Below, piece after piece: positions 13,184-26,194 of a stretch of DNA of 64,000 bases. Made by a program: the position numbers and the translations under genes. The stretch is from assembly GCA_910574455.1 (NCBI GenBank), contig CAJSYZ010000002.1, positions 5,047,671 to 5,111,670 on the forward strand, given 5' to 3'. Within the stretch, counting starts at the first letter, position 1, and each line of letters starts with the position of its first letter. Source of the stretch: Trichaptum fuscoviolaceum. Lineage: Eukaryota; Basidiomycota; Agaricomycetes; Hymenochaetales; Trichaptaceae. The notes below the pieces were generated by a model. That model made no database searches. It was not told the origin of the DNA and was given only the letters and a program-made list of their open reading frames with translations.

Positions 13184-15143
13184 ATGAAGTCCAGCATATC
13201 CTCTGGGTCGTCCCCCCTCCAGAGATCGCATGGAAATGGTCAAGAGTCGAGGTAAGTCACTTTCATCTATCTTCTAGTGTATATGGAGTGCACATATGCT
13301 GAACTATTGTGTTTATTTATAACTTCTAGTAGCTCGCAGTTCAGCCTCAAGAAAACTCTCCCCATCAAGAAAAATGATGCGGAGATGCTGACGAGGGACG
13401 ATATTCAATTTGACCTATTAGATGCAATTTTTCGCGATTCTACGAAAGCATTCACAGATCCGACAACGCCAGAAGATTCGGACAGATTAACATTTAGCGA
13501 GCTCTATATTAGCGCTTTAAATCAGTCCTCTAGGTGCTCTAAAGTACTTAAGGACAAAATGAAGGATACCCCTGCCTTCGCAACAGAACTGGCTAAAATA
13601 TCGCTTCTGGCAAACGTGGGGCGAATTAACACAACCATGGCTTGTGCGTCTTCTTAATTAATTACCTCCTTTCATATCTCACAGGATATTATAAGTTAGT
13701 CTTTCCAGAAATGAAAACAGCGTTACGGACGTATCATCCAGTCCCTTCTCTGCAGAAAACAGATGGCAATTTACAGGATGCACCTCGAATAAAGAACTGT
13801 CTTAAGTCGGCACTGCTACCAGACGAGATGAGAGACGGACCTCCAACATCTTTAGCTGAGGTTTTAGAAAGATTAGTGAGCAACCATATATTCGCTTGTA
13901 CTTTCTGGCGCCTCTAATGCCCTAGTAGAGGCTTTCCCGAAAGCCCCCAACGAGTATTGTTAGCTTGATTTTTGTAATGTCTAATCAGACAACCGTAAGC
14001 CCTGAGATATCGTTCCCATAGAGTCATAGCTCACCATTACTTATTCCCAATTAATCTAGCTCCTAGCACGTTCGCATTTCGAGCATCCGATTGACTTTCT
14101 TGATTTATTTATGCCAGTGAATATACCTTCTCCCAACCGCGCGAGAGCCTTCCTTTGGCTCGTTTACAACTACCTAGAAGAACCATTCTCCTCCTCCCCA
14201 TCGGGCCCCTCGTCAAATCCATTTTCTGACGATTACTCGCAAGGTCACCCTGGTAAGGTCCCCTGGCTTCCTCGCCTTACAACAGAAGAGATGCGTAAGC
14301 TCCGAGAGAATATCGATCCTCCAGATGAGATAGAGTGGGGAAACCGGATGTGTGCAAAGCGCATTGACTTTCTTCAGCGACTAACAATGTCGGAGAGGGA
14401 GAAAAAAGACAAAAGCATGTTTAAGCCACCACAGAGTACGCCCGGAATTTCTTAGAGCTTCACTTACGTCGTATGACGTCGGTCATTCCATAGTTCTTGA
14501 ACTTGCCCCAAGGCGCCCACGAGCTCCTCGACAAGTCTACAAAGGTGACGACTCAGAAGGGTTTCGTCATTACGCACCCCCGACTCCCGTACACGAAGAA
14601 TACCCGACCTCCTCAAGTAAGTGCGACATACCATCATCTATCGAATACTTGGAATTTATTTTCTGCATGCTTTAGGAGGCTCACGTCGCCGTAGCACGTC
14701 TCCAAATAATTTTCCGACACGAGTACAACACGTGCATAGATCAATGCTTCATCGTCTGTTAAGCACCCATTGCAGAAGATGTCAGAGATCGCTAAGACAT
14801 GTACCGCCTCTAGATGCATTTCATGTAGTATCCACTACCGACCCGCTGGCCGACTCGGATGAAGAATATGATGATCATGTCCGGTATGACTATGGTATGT
14901 TTATCATTACAATTGATGTCCCCTTAACCTAATAATTCTAAACACGCTCGTCTATGGCCTACGATCGTTGCGGGTGGAATAGAGCGACGGCTGCGCGTTT
15001 TGAATCGTTTAAGGGGTCGCTCCCCAACCCCACCTACACCTTTCATGCGCAGCCCAATTGAGCGAGTGAGGCGAGAACCCACCTTGTCACGAAATAGATA
15101 TGAACCATATGCGCGAATGCGGCGCCGTTCGAAAGGTCGATAG
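13184..15143 (+). pseudogene. INO80 complex subunit 1 (Ies1) homologue, reading frame broken
   Basis: Ies1 is a fungal subunit of the INO80 chromatin remodeller. The start MKSSISSGSSPLQRS (exon 13184-13251) joins exon 13330-13643, which holds LTRDDIQFDLLDAIF and NVGRINTTMA. Exon 13700 onwards gives RTYHPVPSLQ and DAPRIKNCLK, all strongly conserved Ies1 blocks. Frame is lost after the segment PPTSIVSLIF: VIAHHY (about 14033) is out of phase with it. It is lost again at 14089-14092, between FAFRASD and DFLDLFMPVNIPSP, and once more at 14441-14445. After the last break the remaining pieces, including VVSTTDPLADSDEEYDD, splice coherently to a stop at 15141. The protein content is therefore nearly complete, but at least three small indels interrupt it. 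It is either a recent pseudogene or a good gene with consensus errors. Confidence 0.75.
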
Positions 15144-15815
15144 CAACATATTTATGAGGAGAGACGGTAGACGACGGACATAGATCGTGTGCACTGCGGC
15201 ATAACTTAAAGTTACCAATTCCTAACATCTTGGAGTGTATTTTTACTACATATATCACTTGCTACCTTGTGTATGCTACGCTGAAGTAAATGGCATGTAT
15301 GCTGTATTTAGTTTAATGTGTATCCATTCATTTCCGAACAAATTATATCAGTACGCACAGTGTGCGACCGTTATACCTTTTGTAGTAGTTCAAGTCGTAT
15401 TCAAGTTTAACGTTCTGTCCCGGCACCCCGGCAATTCAAGTTTAGGATCGACGTTTCTTCCTTTGACTCTCACCATCACCCCTTCGTCTTGCGCGAAAGC
15501 ACGCGATGTGTGTCTCGAGGCGCATATCTTGTCCGCTAAATGCGAAATGATAACGAATTCATTGGCTAGCAGTAGTCAATCTGGAGCAGATAACACAGTT
15601 TAATGTCGCGACATTTGTGATCATCTTCCAGCTGAGCGGTCGAGAGTCATCTTTCTTTCGGACGAACGGCGCTCCAGGACATCCCAGTCGTCGCGCCATC
15701 GCACACCTTGGATGTTCTAAAACTTATATAAGGTCTTGTTGTCGAAGCTCGAAGAACTGGCTGTAGCTTCGTCTCGCATCTTCTCTCAAACAAATTCAGC
15801 CTATCTCTATCTACA
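15144..15815. other. Intergenic region upstream of the dioxygenase gene
   Basis: This 672-bp stretch between the IES1-like stop and the dioxygenase start holds the dioxygenase promoter near its right end. No other gene or RNA was seen. Confidence 0.5.
15725..15731 (+). promoter_or_regulatory. Probable TATA box of the TauD-like dioxygenase gene
   Basis: TATATAA lies 85 bp before the ATG at 15816. It is followed by a pyrimidine-rich stretch (TCTTCTCTC, then CTATCTCTATCTACA) running up to the start codon, as in the promoters of highly expressed fungal genes. This rests on position and sequence alone. Confidence 0.55.
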
Positions 15816-17127
15816 ATGTCTGGCACCATCACCCAAGTTCCTGCTAAAACTGTGCTCGTGAGGCCGGAGACCGAGAAAGTCGCCGAGAAGCTTGCGTCGC
15901 TCAAGCTGACCGGATCTCCTACGCCTCTCAAGCTCGGAAAGTCTCTTGACGGCTTCAAGAGGGACGATGCGACGCCAACTATCGGCACTGAGTTCGAGAA
16001 AGGGGTTCAGCTCTCTCAGTTGCTCAAGGCCCCCAATGCAGACGAGATCATCCGGGACCTCGCTATCCTTGGTAAGTGACTCTGCCGATGCGCTCCACTC
16101 TGTTTTCTGTATGTAGATCTATAACACTTTGCTGCTATCAGTCTCCCAGCGTGGAGTTGTCTTCTTCCGCGACCAAGACCTTCAAGTTGAAGATCAGAAG
16201 ATACTTGGCCAGAAGCTCGGCGAGCTGACTGGAAAGCCTGAGTCATCCAGGTTGCACATTCACCCCGTCACTGAGGAGACCTCTGAGCTCGGAGACGAAG
16301 TGAGCATTATCTCTTCAGAACGCCAGGGCGAGTATAGCAGACACGATCGTTCGCAGCTCTCTGCGTGAGTGATGTCTTTTTTTTTATTTTAATTTCACTT
16401 CATTGACATCTCTCATTTATAGGGCAAGCTGGCATGCCGATATCACCTTCGAGCCCATTCCCTCGGATTATGCCATCTTGAAGGTGCGTTTCGTTTCACG
16501 GTCATTTTCTCCCCTGCAAATCTGTTTTATTCAACTACAATATATGATTAGATTCACACGTTACCCACTATCAATGGCCAAGTTACTGGCGGCGACACTC
16601 TCTGGGCCAGTGGCTATGAGGCTTATGATCGTCTCTCCCCGTCCTTCGCAAAATACCTCGAGACGCTCGAGGCCGTTCACGAAGCGCGCTTCTTCCAACT
16701 CGTAGCACAAGGTCTCGGCCACAAGCTTCGCGACGGCATCCGGGGCTCTCCAGGGAACATCGGAGACCATCTCGAAGCCGTGCACCCTGTCATCCGCACA
16801 AACCCTGTTACCGGCTGGAAGTCTGTCTTCGTCAACCCGAACTTCACGAAGCGCATCATCGGTGTGACGCGCGATGAGTCGGACACCATCCTCAAGCACC
16901 TCTTCAACCTGACGCAGCTCAACCATGACCTCCAGGTCCGCTTCAAGTGGGAGAAGAACTCGCTCGCTATCTGGGACAACCGGTCCAACTTCCATACAGC
17001 GACTTTCGATTACGGCAAGCACAGGCGCATCGGTGACCGTGTCGTTTCCCTCGGCGAGAAGCCATATTTCGATCCGTCGAGCAAGTCACGCCGTGAGGCA
17101 CTTGGAATCAAGGAGATCGGCTACTAA
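15816..17127 (+). CDS. TauD/TfdA-family Fe(II)/2-oxoglutarate dioxygenase, sulfonate-dioxygenase type
   Basis: These enzymes oxidise taurine or related sulfonates (or other small acids) with Fe(II) and 2-oxoglutarate. Four exons, 15816-16071, 16142-16364, 16423-16483 and 16552-17127, give 371 aa, typical of fungal TauD homologues. The iron ligands are visible: the HxD pair in SWHADITF and the distal histidine in NFHTATFDY. The family segments GVVFFRDQDL, GGDTLWASGYEAYDRLS and the 2-oxoglutarate-binding arginine region near KHRRIGDRV are also present. There is no signal peptide, so it is probably cytosolic. A TATA box stands 85 bp upstream. The true substrate cannot be read from sequence; sulfur scavenging is the usual role of the yeast Jlp1-like branch. 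Confidence 0.92.
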
Positions 17128-18001
17128 GTGCGATCTGTTGTCCGTCTTGAATGGCCGTCGATACGCTGTAGGGATGCTAGGGAGGATAACAAAATATGTA
17201 CAATACACATTGACTCGTGATCTACTTTGATTACTGGATTTTGACGAACTGAGCCAAAGGTTAGCGATGCTTGCACGAGGATTTCATGATTGTCGTCGAA
17301 CAATATGGATGAGGGCCCAAGCTAAGATGCCGTCGATCAACCCCTGATCTTCACTGTCACAGAAGCTTTCAGCATTGAGCCACTGCCACCTTGATATAGC
17401 TTCAAAAGTCCAGTGCGCGCATGGTGGCAGTACATTTGGTGCTTTCCTTCTATCAAAGCTGATAGCAATAAAACATCACGCAGATCTTACAACGCGTCTG
17501 CATCGCACTTCATCACAAACTACTATAGCGACATTCCTTGGCGCATCACGAGTGAGAAAGATGCCACTGATGGTAGCGCTGAGTATTCCAATGCATGCAG
17601 TGTATCATTGACCATGGCGCTCAGCTGCCGCCATAGTGATCAACACTAGGACGACAGAACAACGAGCTATCTCTTGTGCTAAAAGTACAGCACTGATGAT
17701 GCAGTGCGAGGGGAGTTGCGAATAGGTTTTAACAATGCATATTGCTAAGAGTTGTGGAAGGTGTGTGGCGCACGAAAGTACAAATGCGGGCCAGCCCCTG
17801 TGACAGCGAAAACACAGATGAAATGCAGGTGCAGAGTGTTGGATAGAAAATGTTCAATGTTTGGATGGATGATTTAAAGATAAAAAAGCAAAGCAATTCG
17901 ACAAATGCAGCAGTAGTGATAAATTACCAAAGCCCAACGATGGTAGAGTCTCTTTCTCCAGGAACGAAACAGGACATTCGATAACGAAAGGGGGGTGGCT
18001 C
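17128..18001. other. Intergenic region between convergent genes
   Basis: This 874-bp stretch lies between the 3' end of the dioxygenase gene (plus) and the 3' end of the next gene (minus). No convincing ORF, RNA gene or repeat was seen. Confidence 0.5.
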
Positions 18002-19609
18002 TCAGAACCCACCAGGAAGCCTGAGCACCGGGTGCATGAAGCCATTGCGTTCACGTCTCGGTAGCTCTGCCGGAGCGCTATTCCTCCTCCTACATTTCTC
18101 CGCATCATCTGCACGCGAGGAAGGACTGAAAGGGAATGCAACATTCCCGCTGTAAACAGTTGTACGCCTACGTATAACTGAGATCATATCTCGGCCAGTG
18201 CGCGCACGGGAGTTGAGTGCTTGAAGATTCGCCTCAGTTAGCTTGACAGGGCTGGCACTTGAGGTGCGAGGAATGAGAGTCGTCGTAACCTGCAGCTTCA
18301 GCGCGGGAGGCTGTGGGGACATTGGCGAGGATGGTAGCGCATACGTGCGCTGACGTGGGCTCCGAGATGCGGGAAGGGGGACAGGAACAGCCTTCACTGT
18401 GCCCTCTGAATCGCTTACGGATGAATCTGTGTCAGACTCCGTCTCAGAGGAAGGTGGCGAGAAGCGCGAAGGGAATCGTAGGCGGCCTGTACCGATAGGT
18501 AGCTGAGATAGCTTCTGCTCTGGAGGTGGCGAAGGAGACTGCCTCCTTGCGTTTAGGAAGGCCGGCAAGGGAATACGATTCCGCGCTGGTTGTGTCATCG
18601 GGGCAGTCGCTACGTGAGAGCCATATCTCTCTGTAATTTGCTCAAGAGAAGGAAGGCGGCCGTGGCCTCTACGGCGGGCAAACTCCTGGGCCTTCGACAT
18701 CGCAGCCACATGCTCATCTTCCTGTTTCTTCGCCAGCCTGAAGTCAACTTGTTCCACCCAGACTTTGCGAACGCCCTTGTCATCTGCGCGCTGCTCCTCG
18801 AGGCTTTCAAAAAGCGCAAGAGGGGAGACAAGTCCGGGAGATGGAAGCGAGTAATGGAAGACTGCTGGCGATTCTGGAGGTGTCTTGGGCATGGATACGG
18901 CAGACGGCGAAGGAGGAGCGCCGATCTTCGACAAGAAGAGGGCGCGACGTTCCACTGCATAAAGTAAAACATAGTCGTCAGTACCCTTGGATATGCAATA
19001 GTTGAAAATGTAATCCATAGACTGCAGATCGTGGTGATGACCCTGACTTGCGTCTCGTTCCATTCTCTCTTTATCGTTTAGAATTCTTCCACGACATTCC
19101 AAATCCGTGGCTTTCCATTCAATGCGAATAACGCCAACGGATCCAACACCCAACACCGAGCCACCTGCCCCCCAGACGCTAGTCGACCGAACAGAAAAAC
19201 ACTTACGTTGCCTGTTCTTGTGTGCCTTTAACGCAACCTCCTTCCTAAGATCCTGCTTCTTTGCAGAAATCAAGCCACCCTTTTCCTTCGATAGTTTCAA
19301 CAGCTGCTGGAACTGATCGCTTCCTAGGCCCTTTCCGCTCGCCCTGGACTGGCTGTGGTTGGAGTTGAGCGGCCTCAGGGGCGAAAGAATGGGCGGCGAC
19401 AGCAGCGATGGTCGGTAGGAGTCGTCACCGATGTCCTCCTCTCCCTGACTGAACGAGCCCTTCATCGGCGAGAACGGCGAATATGGTTCAGGGATCGGCA
19501 GCTCCTCCGGTGCGAAGGAGATCTCAATAGTCGGTACAGGAGAGTGCGGAGCCTCAGAGATGGTGAGGCCCGGCACAGAAAGATGGACACTGGAGTGCAA
19601 AGTCGCCAT
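18002..19609 (-). CDS. Hypothetical Pro/Ser-rich protein
   Basis: Two exons, 19207-19609 and 18002-18954, are joined by an intron of 252 nt (GTAAGT donor, TGCAG acceptor), long for this window. They give 451 aa. The sequence is rich in Ser and Pro with many SP motifs. Residues ~95-135 are basic and likely helical (Lys-rich), and a second helical stretch with EQRADDKGVRKVWVEQVDF lies in the middle. No catalytic domain, signal peptide or membrane segment is visible, and I do not recognise the family. On the coding strand a CT-rich tract lies about 145-240 bp upstream of the ATG, a common feature of fungal promoters and leaders. Confidence 0.7.
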   Translation of the reverse strand: MATLHSSVHLSVPGLTISEAPHSPVPTIEISFAPEELPIPEPYSPFSPMKGSFSQGEEDIGDDSYRPSLLSPPILSPLRPLNSNHSQSRASGKGLGSDQFQQLLKLSKEKGGLISAKKQDLRKEVALKAHKNRQRKCFSVRSTSVWGAGGSVLGVGSVGVIRIEWKATDLECRGRILNDKERMERDASQGHHHDLQSMDYIFNYCISKGTDDYVLLYAVERRALFLSKIGAPPSPSAVSMPKTPPESPAVFHYSLPSPGLVSPLALFESLEEQRADDKGVRKVWVEQVDFRLAKKQEDEHVAAMSKAQEFARRRGHGRLPSLEQITERYGSHVATAPMTQPARNRIPLPAFLNARRQSPSPPPEQKLSQLPIGTGRLRFPSRFSPPSSETESDTDSSVSDSEGTVKAVPVPLPASRSPRQRTYALPSSPMSPQPPALKLQVTTTLIPRTSSASPVKLTEANLQALNSRARTGRDMISVIRRRTTVYSGNVAFPFSPSSRADDAEKCRRRNSAPAELPRRERNGFMHPVLRLPGGF

Positions 19610-20690
19610 TGGTGTATTATTACGTGCAGCAGCCTATTGTCCTGAAGTCGAGGTTGTTTGCGTGGAATTATAGTAGACAAAAGAGATGGGGATCCAGGGG
19701 CGACCAGCACCAGTGCAATCGGTTGAGAGTTGTACAGGAGTTCAGCGGCCGTCCAGATAAGAGAAAAGCGAGTGAAGAAGGAAATGAAAATGAAAATGAA
19801 GAAGTAGGAAGGAAAGAGAAAGAGAAAGAGGGAAAGGAGTGGCAGCGCCTTGCGCTAAGTAGGTGAACAAAAGAAGGGAAGGAAGGAGAGGCACGGAAAG
19901 ACAAGACGTTTTATGTAGTACAAGACTGCACCGCAGGGTGGGTTGGAGTAAGCCAGGGGCTAAGCGACGAGGTAATTGGAATTGCTGCTTGGAACGGGCT
20001 GGTCTCCTTTGAGCTCGGTGTGCACAGCGACTCTGGACAGAACCTAGAACGAGAAGCAGCTTGCGACCATCACTCGAAATCCTCCATATCGCGGTATCGA
20101 TGTAAGCAGAGAGAAGACCTCACAAGCTAAATAACAGCGACGACCGGCAGCGCAGTACTTCGGCGGGTGTGCGTTGTCCAGCTTGGCGACGTTGGCGACA
20201 ACTTGGATACCACCCGTGCGAGATCAGAATACATACAAAATAGCTGTCCTTCCCATGTCCAAACATTTGAATTCATTCCACGAGCACGGCGCTTTGATGA
20301 CACTGACGGACTGATATTGTGTCTGATGGGGGCGCCCATAGTTGATTGAGTCCGTACCACGTATGTTCAAGTTACACGGAGACTTTCCTTACAAGGCTTT
20401 GTAGTTCATAAAGCTGCGACTCGGCCTCCGATTCTCTCTAGCTCGCTGCCGAGCAAACAACCGCATACCGTTATCACAACACTGACGTGGACATAGCAAC
20501 AAAACAGGTCTAATTCTATACAGATCTACAGTGCAAATTCTAGACGTCGGGAGCCTTAAACGAAACATCCAATTTTGCAATCGACATGCGACACGCGGAA
20601 CCGAAAGGCTCGTCGCGACGCACGGCTTTACCGGGGCATGAAACCCAGGCTCGTCAGGGTATCGGATACTTTTTCATACACCTCTTCATC
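19610..20690. other. Intergenic region with a polypurine/polypyrimidine tract
   Basis: This 1.1-kb gap lies between two minus-strand genes. Positions 19755-19850 are almost pure purine on the plus strand (repeated GAAAATGAAAATG and GAGAAAGAG), that is a CT tract on the strand of the downstream gene. It probably belongs to that gene's promoter. No gene was recognised in the rest. Confidence 0.5.
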
Positions 20691-22094
<1,404 letters not shown>

Positions 22095-24500
22095 AGTTTT
22101 TGCTGAGTCGTAGAATAAGAAAGAGCAAGGCAAAGTCAATCCCGATAAATACGGCGGAGAAATTGCTGGTGACTCGACTGTAACAAAATTTAGATGCTAT
22201 AGATGCGGGATGGGGAAATAGGTCGAGCGGAGATAGCCGGTAGTTCATGGTCGGCCGAAGCGTATGCTATGTACAACGCACTGAAAAGCCTGATTGCCTT
22301 CATCGCAGTCTTTCACTCCTAACGCGCTGAAGATTGCGTAAAAGGTCGTACGTCTGTTGCTCTCTCATTGTTTGAAGACGACTCAACTATAGAAGCCACT
22401 CCATCACGATATATACGTACATAGAAAGGCGTCGGGATATCTTGATGGAGAACAAGTTCTATGGGCGATGCGAAGTTCCGAACGGGCGTTCCGATATCTA
22501 GAGTTCTGGTTCATATATGCACCAACGCATGTAGTCCAGGGTACTACATAGCAGCGATACGTTGCTACGCTGCGAACGATCATTCCATGCAGAAACTATT
22601 AATATTAATCAAGGGATGCTGTAAACTGCCTACGCTATCTTTCGTCCTTGGCCACTTTGTTCAGTGTAACCGGCTTGATGCCTTTAGGATGTTACGCTTG
22701 CAATTCAAGCGCTGTGCATCAGATACAGTACGCTTTCGTCAGTCCGAACTCCTTGACGGTTATAATAAGTCGCACAAACAATTCCACTTCCGACTGCGTA
22801 CTGGTTTGAGAAATTCACGATCTTCTCTGCGACAGAGTACTGTCAAGTCTGTGGATATAGATTAGGTGAGCTTTACATCTGAAGCTCTGATTACACGAAC
22901 CAATTTAGCCTGAAAGACGTGGAGCTTCCGATGTAACATCTATCAAGCAAGACGATGATGAAAGCCCTGGCCAGGAGTTTGAACGACCGCATATGATCGC
23001 GACAGATTTCGACAAGAGACGGTAGCCTATGTTCGCTGCACTGGTTGCGGCCTCGCATCGCTAAACTCCCAGTCGAGATGCGTTGAACCTTTGGGAAGTG
23101 ACGAACGGAAAGGGGAGTGTGTACAAACGAGTTATCCGTCATTTCCTCGGGTTCGGGAAGTGCTTTCCATGATGCTAGTATAAAGAAGAGAATCATAATA
23201 GTAACAAATCCCAATACTCTCCAAAGGAGGCTACGCACTTAAGCTCTTCGCAAAGGAGCCCCCCTTTACTTTGGGAAAACTGATGACACTCTGATAGCAC
23301 TACCAATGTCGAATTGGAGGTAATAGGTTTCTTCTTCGATGGCGGTCATGAAACGTAAAAAGGGTCGTCCGGGATTTTTAGATTGTTCTCTATAAAGAAT
23401 CGTGTCGACTGACTCTCGCTGGTATCCATATAGACTGGTGCGCAGTTGTGGGATGCCATCTAGTTCGAATTCATTCTTAGTAGTTATGATGAGTCGTTAA
23501 AGACTTGTGCAAAAGTCCGCGCATCCCGCCGAGTTGAGCGTCAGCAGAGAGGCACATCTATTGAAAAAGTATCATCAACTCACATCCTAGTCCTCAAAGA
23601 ATGGTATAGGTTTACTCTCATCGCAGCTCATCCAGCTCGCCATGTCCTTGTTCAATGCACCAGCAATCCCGTAATGCTTACCCTCAGGTATCATAAACTT
23701 CGTCTCGTCTCTACTCCGATAGCCCCCTTATACACTGGCAAGTCGTAAGGAACCAAGCATATGAGAACAATTAGCATGACATTCGATAGTAGCTTTGGAC
23801 GACGCCGTTCGTCTGCAAAACACAGACATGAAGCCAGACGCGATCTTCTTCGCCACATCTTCAGCCACTGCATTGTCACCAAAAGAAGTTAAGCCAGCAG
23901 AGTAAATGAAAGCATTCCAGCGCCGGAAAAGAAGGTATACGTTAGCAATTTCACTTCAAATCCCCTCTCCTTCCCTTTTCTCTTACTTTCCCTAGACCCT
24001 GTTGGGTATCAAGCATAGCTAGAGATGTGACATCAATGAGTCGTATATGAAGGTTAACTTGGTGAAGTGGGGTGCAATTGATTGCCGAAAGTGCAACCGT
24101 TTACTATTTCAGGCTCCGATTTAGCGACATTACTGGCACGGTTCGGAATAGGCCGGGGCCTCAGGGTCCAGGACCCTCACCTGCCAGTGAGGCCTCGGCA
24201 TCTTCCGAACCGTGGGAGGTTTGGGTAGGAGACTGCTTCTTCACCACTGGCAGCAACTTGACCGTACGTTGACCACGCACTTGTTTTAGCCGAGGGCGGT
24301 TCTAATGCAGTACCTCAGAAGAAATGATCTGTCCCTGGATGCACTGCGGGCTGTGCTGTCTCCTCTCTCTGCCAGTGTATACTTAAGAGCCTATCATCAC
24401 TCTGTCCTCGCGGCAAACGCAACGCAGCAGTTGTACCCGCAGCAAAAGACGAACAAGTGCTTGATCAACATACTCAGGCTGCCTCCTGCACTGGCAAGAT
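22095..24500. other. Intergenic region, weak ORFs only
   Basis: This 2.4-kb stretch has no gene I can support. A minus-strand ORF at 22891-23238 begins with a hydrophobic segment (VTIMILFFILASW) and could be a remnant or a small secreted or anchored peptide. At about 23600-23720 (minus) a short stretch reads KFMIPEGKHYGIAGALNKDM, which looks protein-like but is too short to place. The last ~300 bp (from about 24190) are the left end of the duplicated unit described under the RING genes. Confidence 0.4.
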
Positions 24501-26190
24501 ATGGGTCGTCTACTTACTACCGCTCGTCGAGTCATGATCTCGCACATTCCCACCATTTTGAGCACCTTTCTGTGGCTATTCTATACGATTCTCTCCGTCT
24601 CACTGCCCACCTTCAACAACATGGACATCACTCGCATAGATTACAATTCTTCCTCTGCTGCGAATGGAACAGGTGGTATAGACCAGATCCGGGTACGTTC
24701 GCTATCGTAGCTTTCTTGTTCCCATATGCTTAATAGCCCATATTGCAGTTTGGAATTTGGTATGCTCGCTGAAGCTTGTGCCATTGATCGACTGTTGATG
24801 GAAAATCCAAGGAGCTTTTGTCTGTATCGGAAATCGCTTGACGGAGACCCTTGTCACTCCTTCACGCCTTGTAACTTTACAGGCGACTTCCGGGTCTGTA
24901 GCCCTTATAGTGATTAAGCTATACCTCTTACGACCCAATAAGTCATACTAATGTTTGTTTTGGAGGTTACGGCTATGATGTTCGAATTCGCCCCGATGAG
25001 AACGAGCAGGTATCGGGCCTGCATGTGAATGCAAATTGGACGAGAGCTCTTGCTTGTAATGCCGCTGGTACGAAAGCAGTAAATTCTGACCTTTTCAAAC
25101 TAAATAGTTCTATATCAGCTGCCGTCTTCACAGTACTCAACACAATCTTGATCGTTGTACGGCGCCCAAGCAATATCGCGGCGATATTAGCCGCTGTATG
25201 CGCAATTTCTGCTGCTATCATCAATTTCGCCTTCGATCTCTTTGCGGGCAACAAATCCGGTCCAGGTAAGAGCTTTATAAGCTATTTTGCTACAATATCA
25301 CGAAGATACAACATTTACGAGTCATCTTGTGCTTGAACAGGGATGTCGTTGTCCATCGTATTAGCCCTTGTAAGTTGCGTTCAATGGTGTGCTACACTAG
25401 TTGAGAGGGATATACGTAGAAAGCATCTACAAGACCCTGGCTGGAGCTTACATCCTGGAAGTATGATAGGTCCAGTGAAGGTGGTCAAACTCGACGTGGG
25501 GGAGAAAGAGAGACACCACCCTGATAGCAAACTCCTCGGAGGTTACGAATCTTACACATCTGAGTGTTGCATTTGTTGGGAAGCAAGGTATGAACTCCTG
25601 GCGCTTCCCTGCACACATACATTCTGCACTCAGTAAGTTATACTCATTTACTATTTTGATCAACGATCCTGATAGTTCACCATCAGATGTGCGAAGCCAT
25701 GGGTCAAATCGCTTGGACGTTGTCCATCGTGTACAAATATGACTGATCGCAAGCCCGACGAGCTCCTTAGAGTTTATTGTGTATGAGACTCTAGCGAGGA
25801 AAAAAGAAGGCGGTGATCAGTGGATTTGGTCTTTGAGATGAGATGAATAATATGTAATAATGACAATTTTATTATACTAATGCTCTTTGCCTAGCTACGT
25901 ACCGCCTTGCGTGATGTGATACTAAGCCAATGGAGGCATTTGCAACTGGGGACTGGTCTCATATACAATCATACATCTAATGGGAAACAACGAGCAAGGT
26001 ATCAAAGGGATATTGATTGAACCCGTCTTCGACAAATCGCGTTTCAAGATCGTGCCGGGATTCGTTGGTAAAGATGAACATAAGACCAGCTCCTGGAATA
26101 TGATAGCGATTGGAAAGCTTGTCTGTCGGTGAGTGAAGATAGCTGATCATGGCGGGAGACAGTCCCCTACGGGAGGAATGGGTCACTGAC
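24190..26190 (+). repeat. Tandem segmental duplication, unit 1
   Basis: This segment and the following one (about 26195-28300) are diverged direct copies. They share the membrane-RING gene and flanking non-coding sequence: the upstream lead with GTTTGGGTAGGAGA versus GTTTGCGTAGGAGA, and the downstream block with GGTTTGGTCTTTGAGATGAG-type sequence and AACGAGCAAGGTA. The unit is about 2 kb. The boundaries are approximate because the ends are diverged. Confidence 0.7.
24501..25786 (+). CDS. PalI/SUR7-like tetraspan membrane protein with C-terminal RING finger, copy 1
   Basis: Seven exons: 24501-24692, 24749-24759, 24812-24909, 24966-25067, 25119-25265, 25341-25632 and 25687-25786. They sum to 942 nt, or 313 aa. 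Predicted layout: membrane helix near residues 18-35, an ectodomain with GIWSFC then a Cys ten residues on, helices around residues 135-150, 155-180 and 185-205, then a cytosolic tail with a C3HC4 RING. The ring has CCIC, CTHTFC followed by QC, and a final CPSC. GxW-x2-C-x10-C is the ectodomain signature of the SUR7/PalI/claudin group. RING fingers are usually E3 ubiquitin ligase modules, so a membrane E3 is inferred. The donor at 24910 (GTGATT) is weak compared with GTGAGT in copy 2, and splicing there is uncertain. An 11-nt exon is required to keep the frame. Confidence 0.72.
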
Positions 26191-26194
26191 TCCC

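Noticed and set aside
22461..22865. 134-codon plus-strand ORF
   Set aside because: No motif, no extension by splicing, and composition like a random intergenic ORF.
24726..24917. Apparent stop codon and frameshift in RING-gene copy 1 after FGIWYAR
   Set aside because: All three paralogues have an intron here (52, 51 and 57 nt). Splicing an 11-nt exon TTTGGAATTTG to the next exon removes the stop and gives FGIWSFC.
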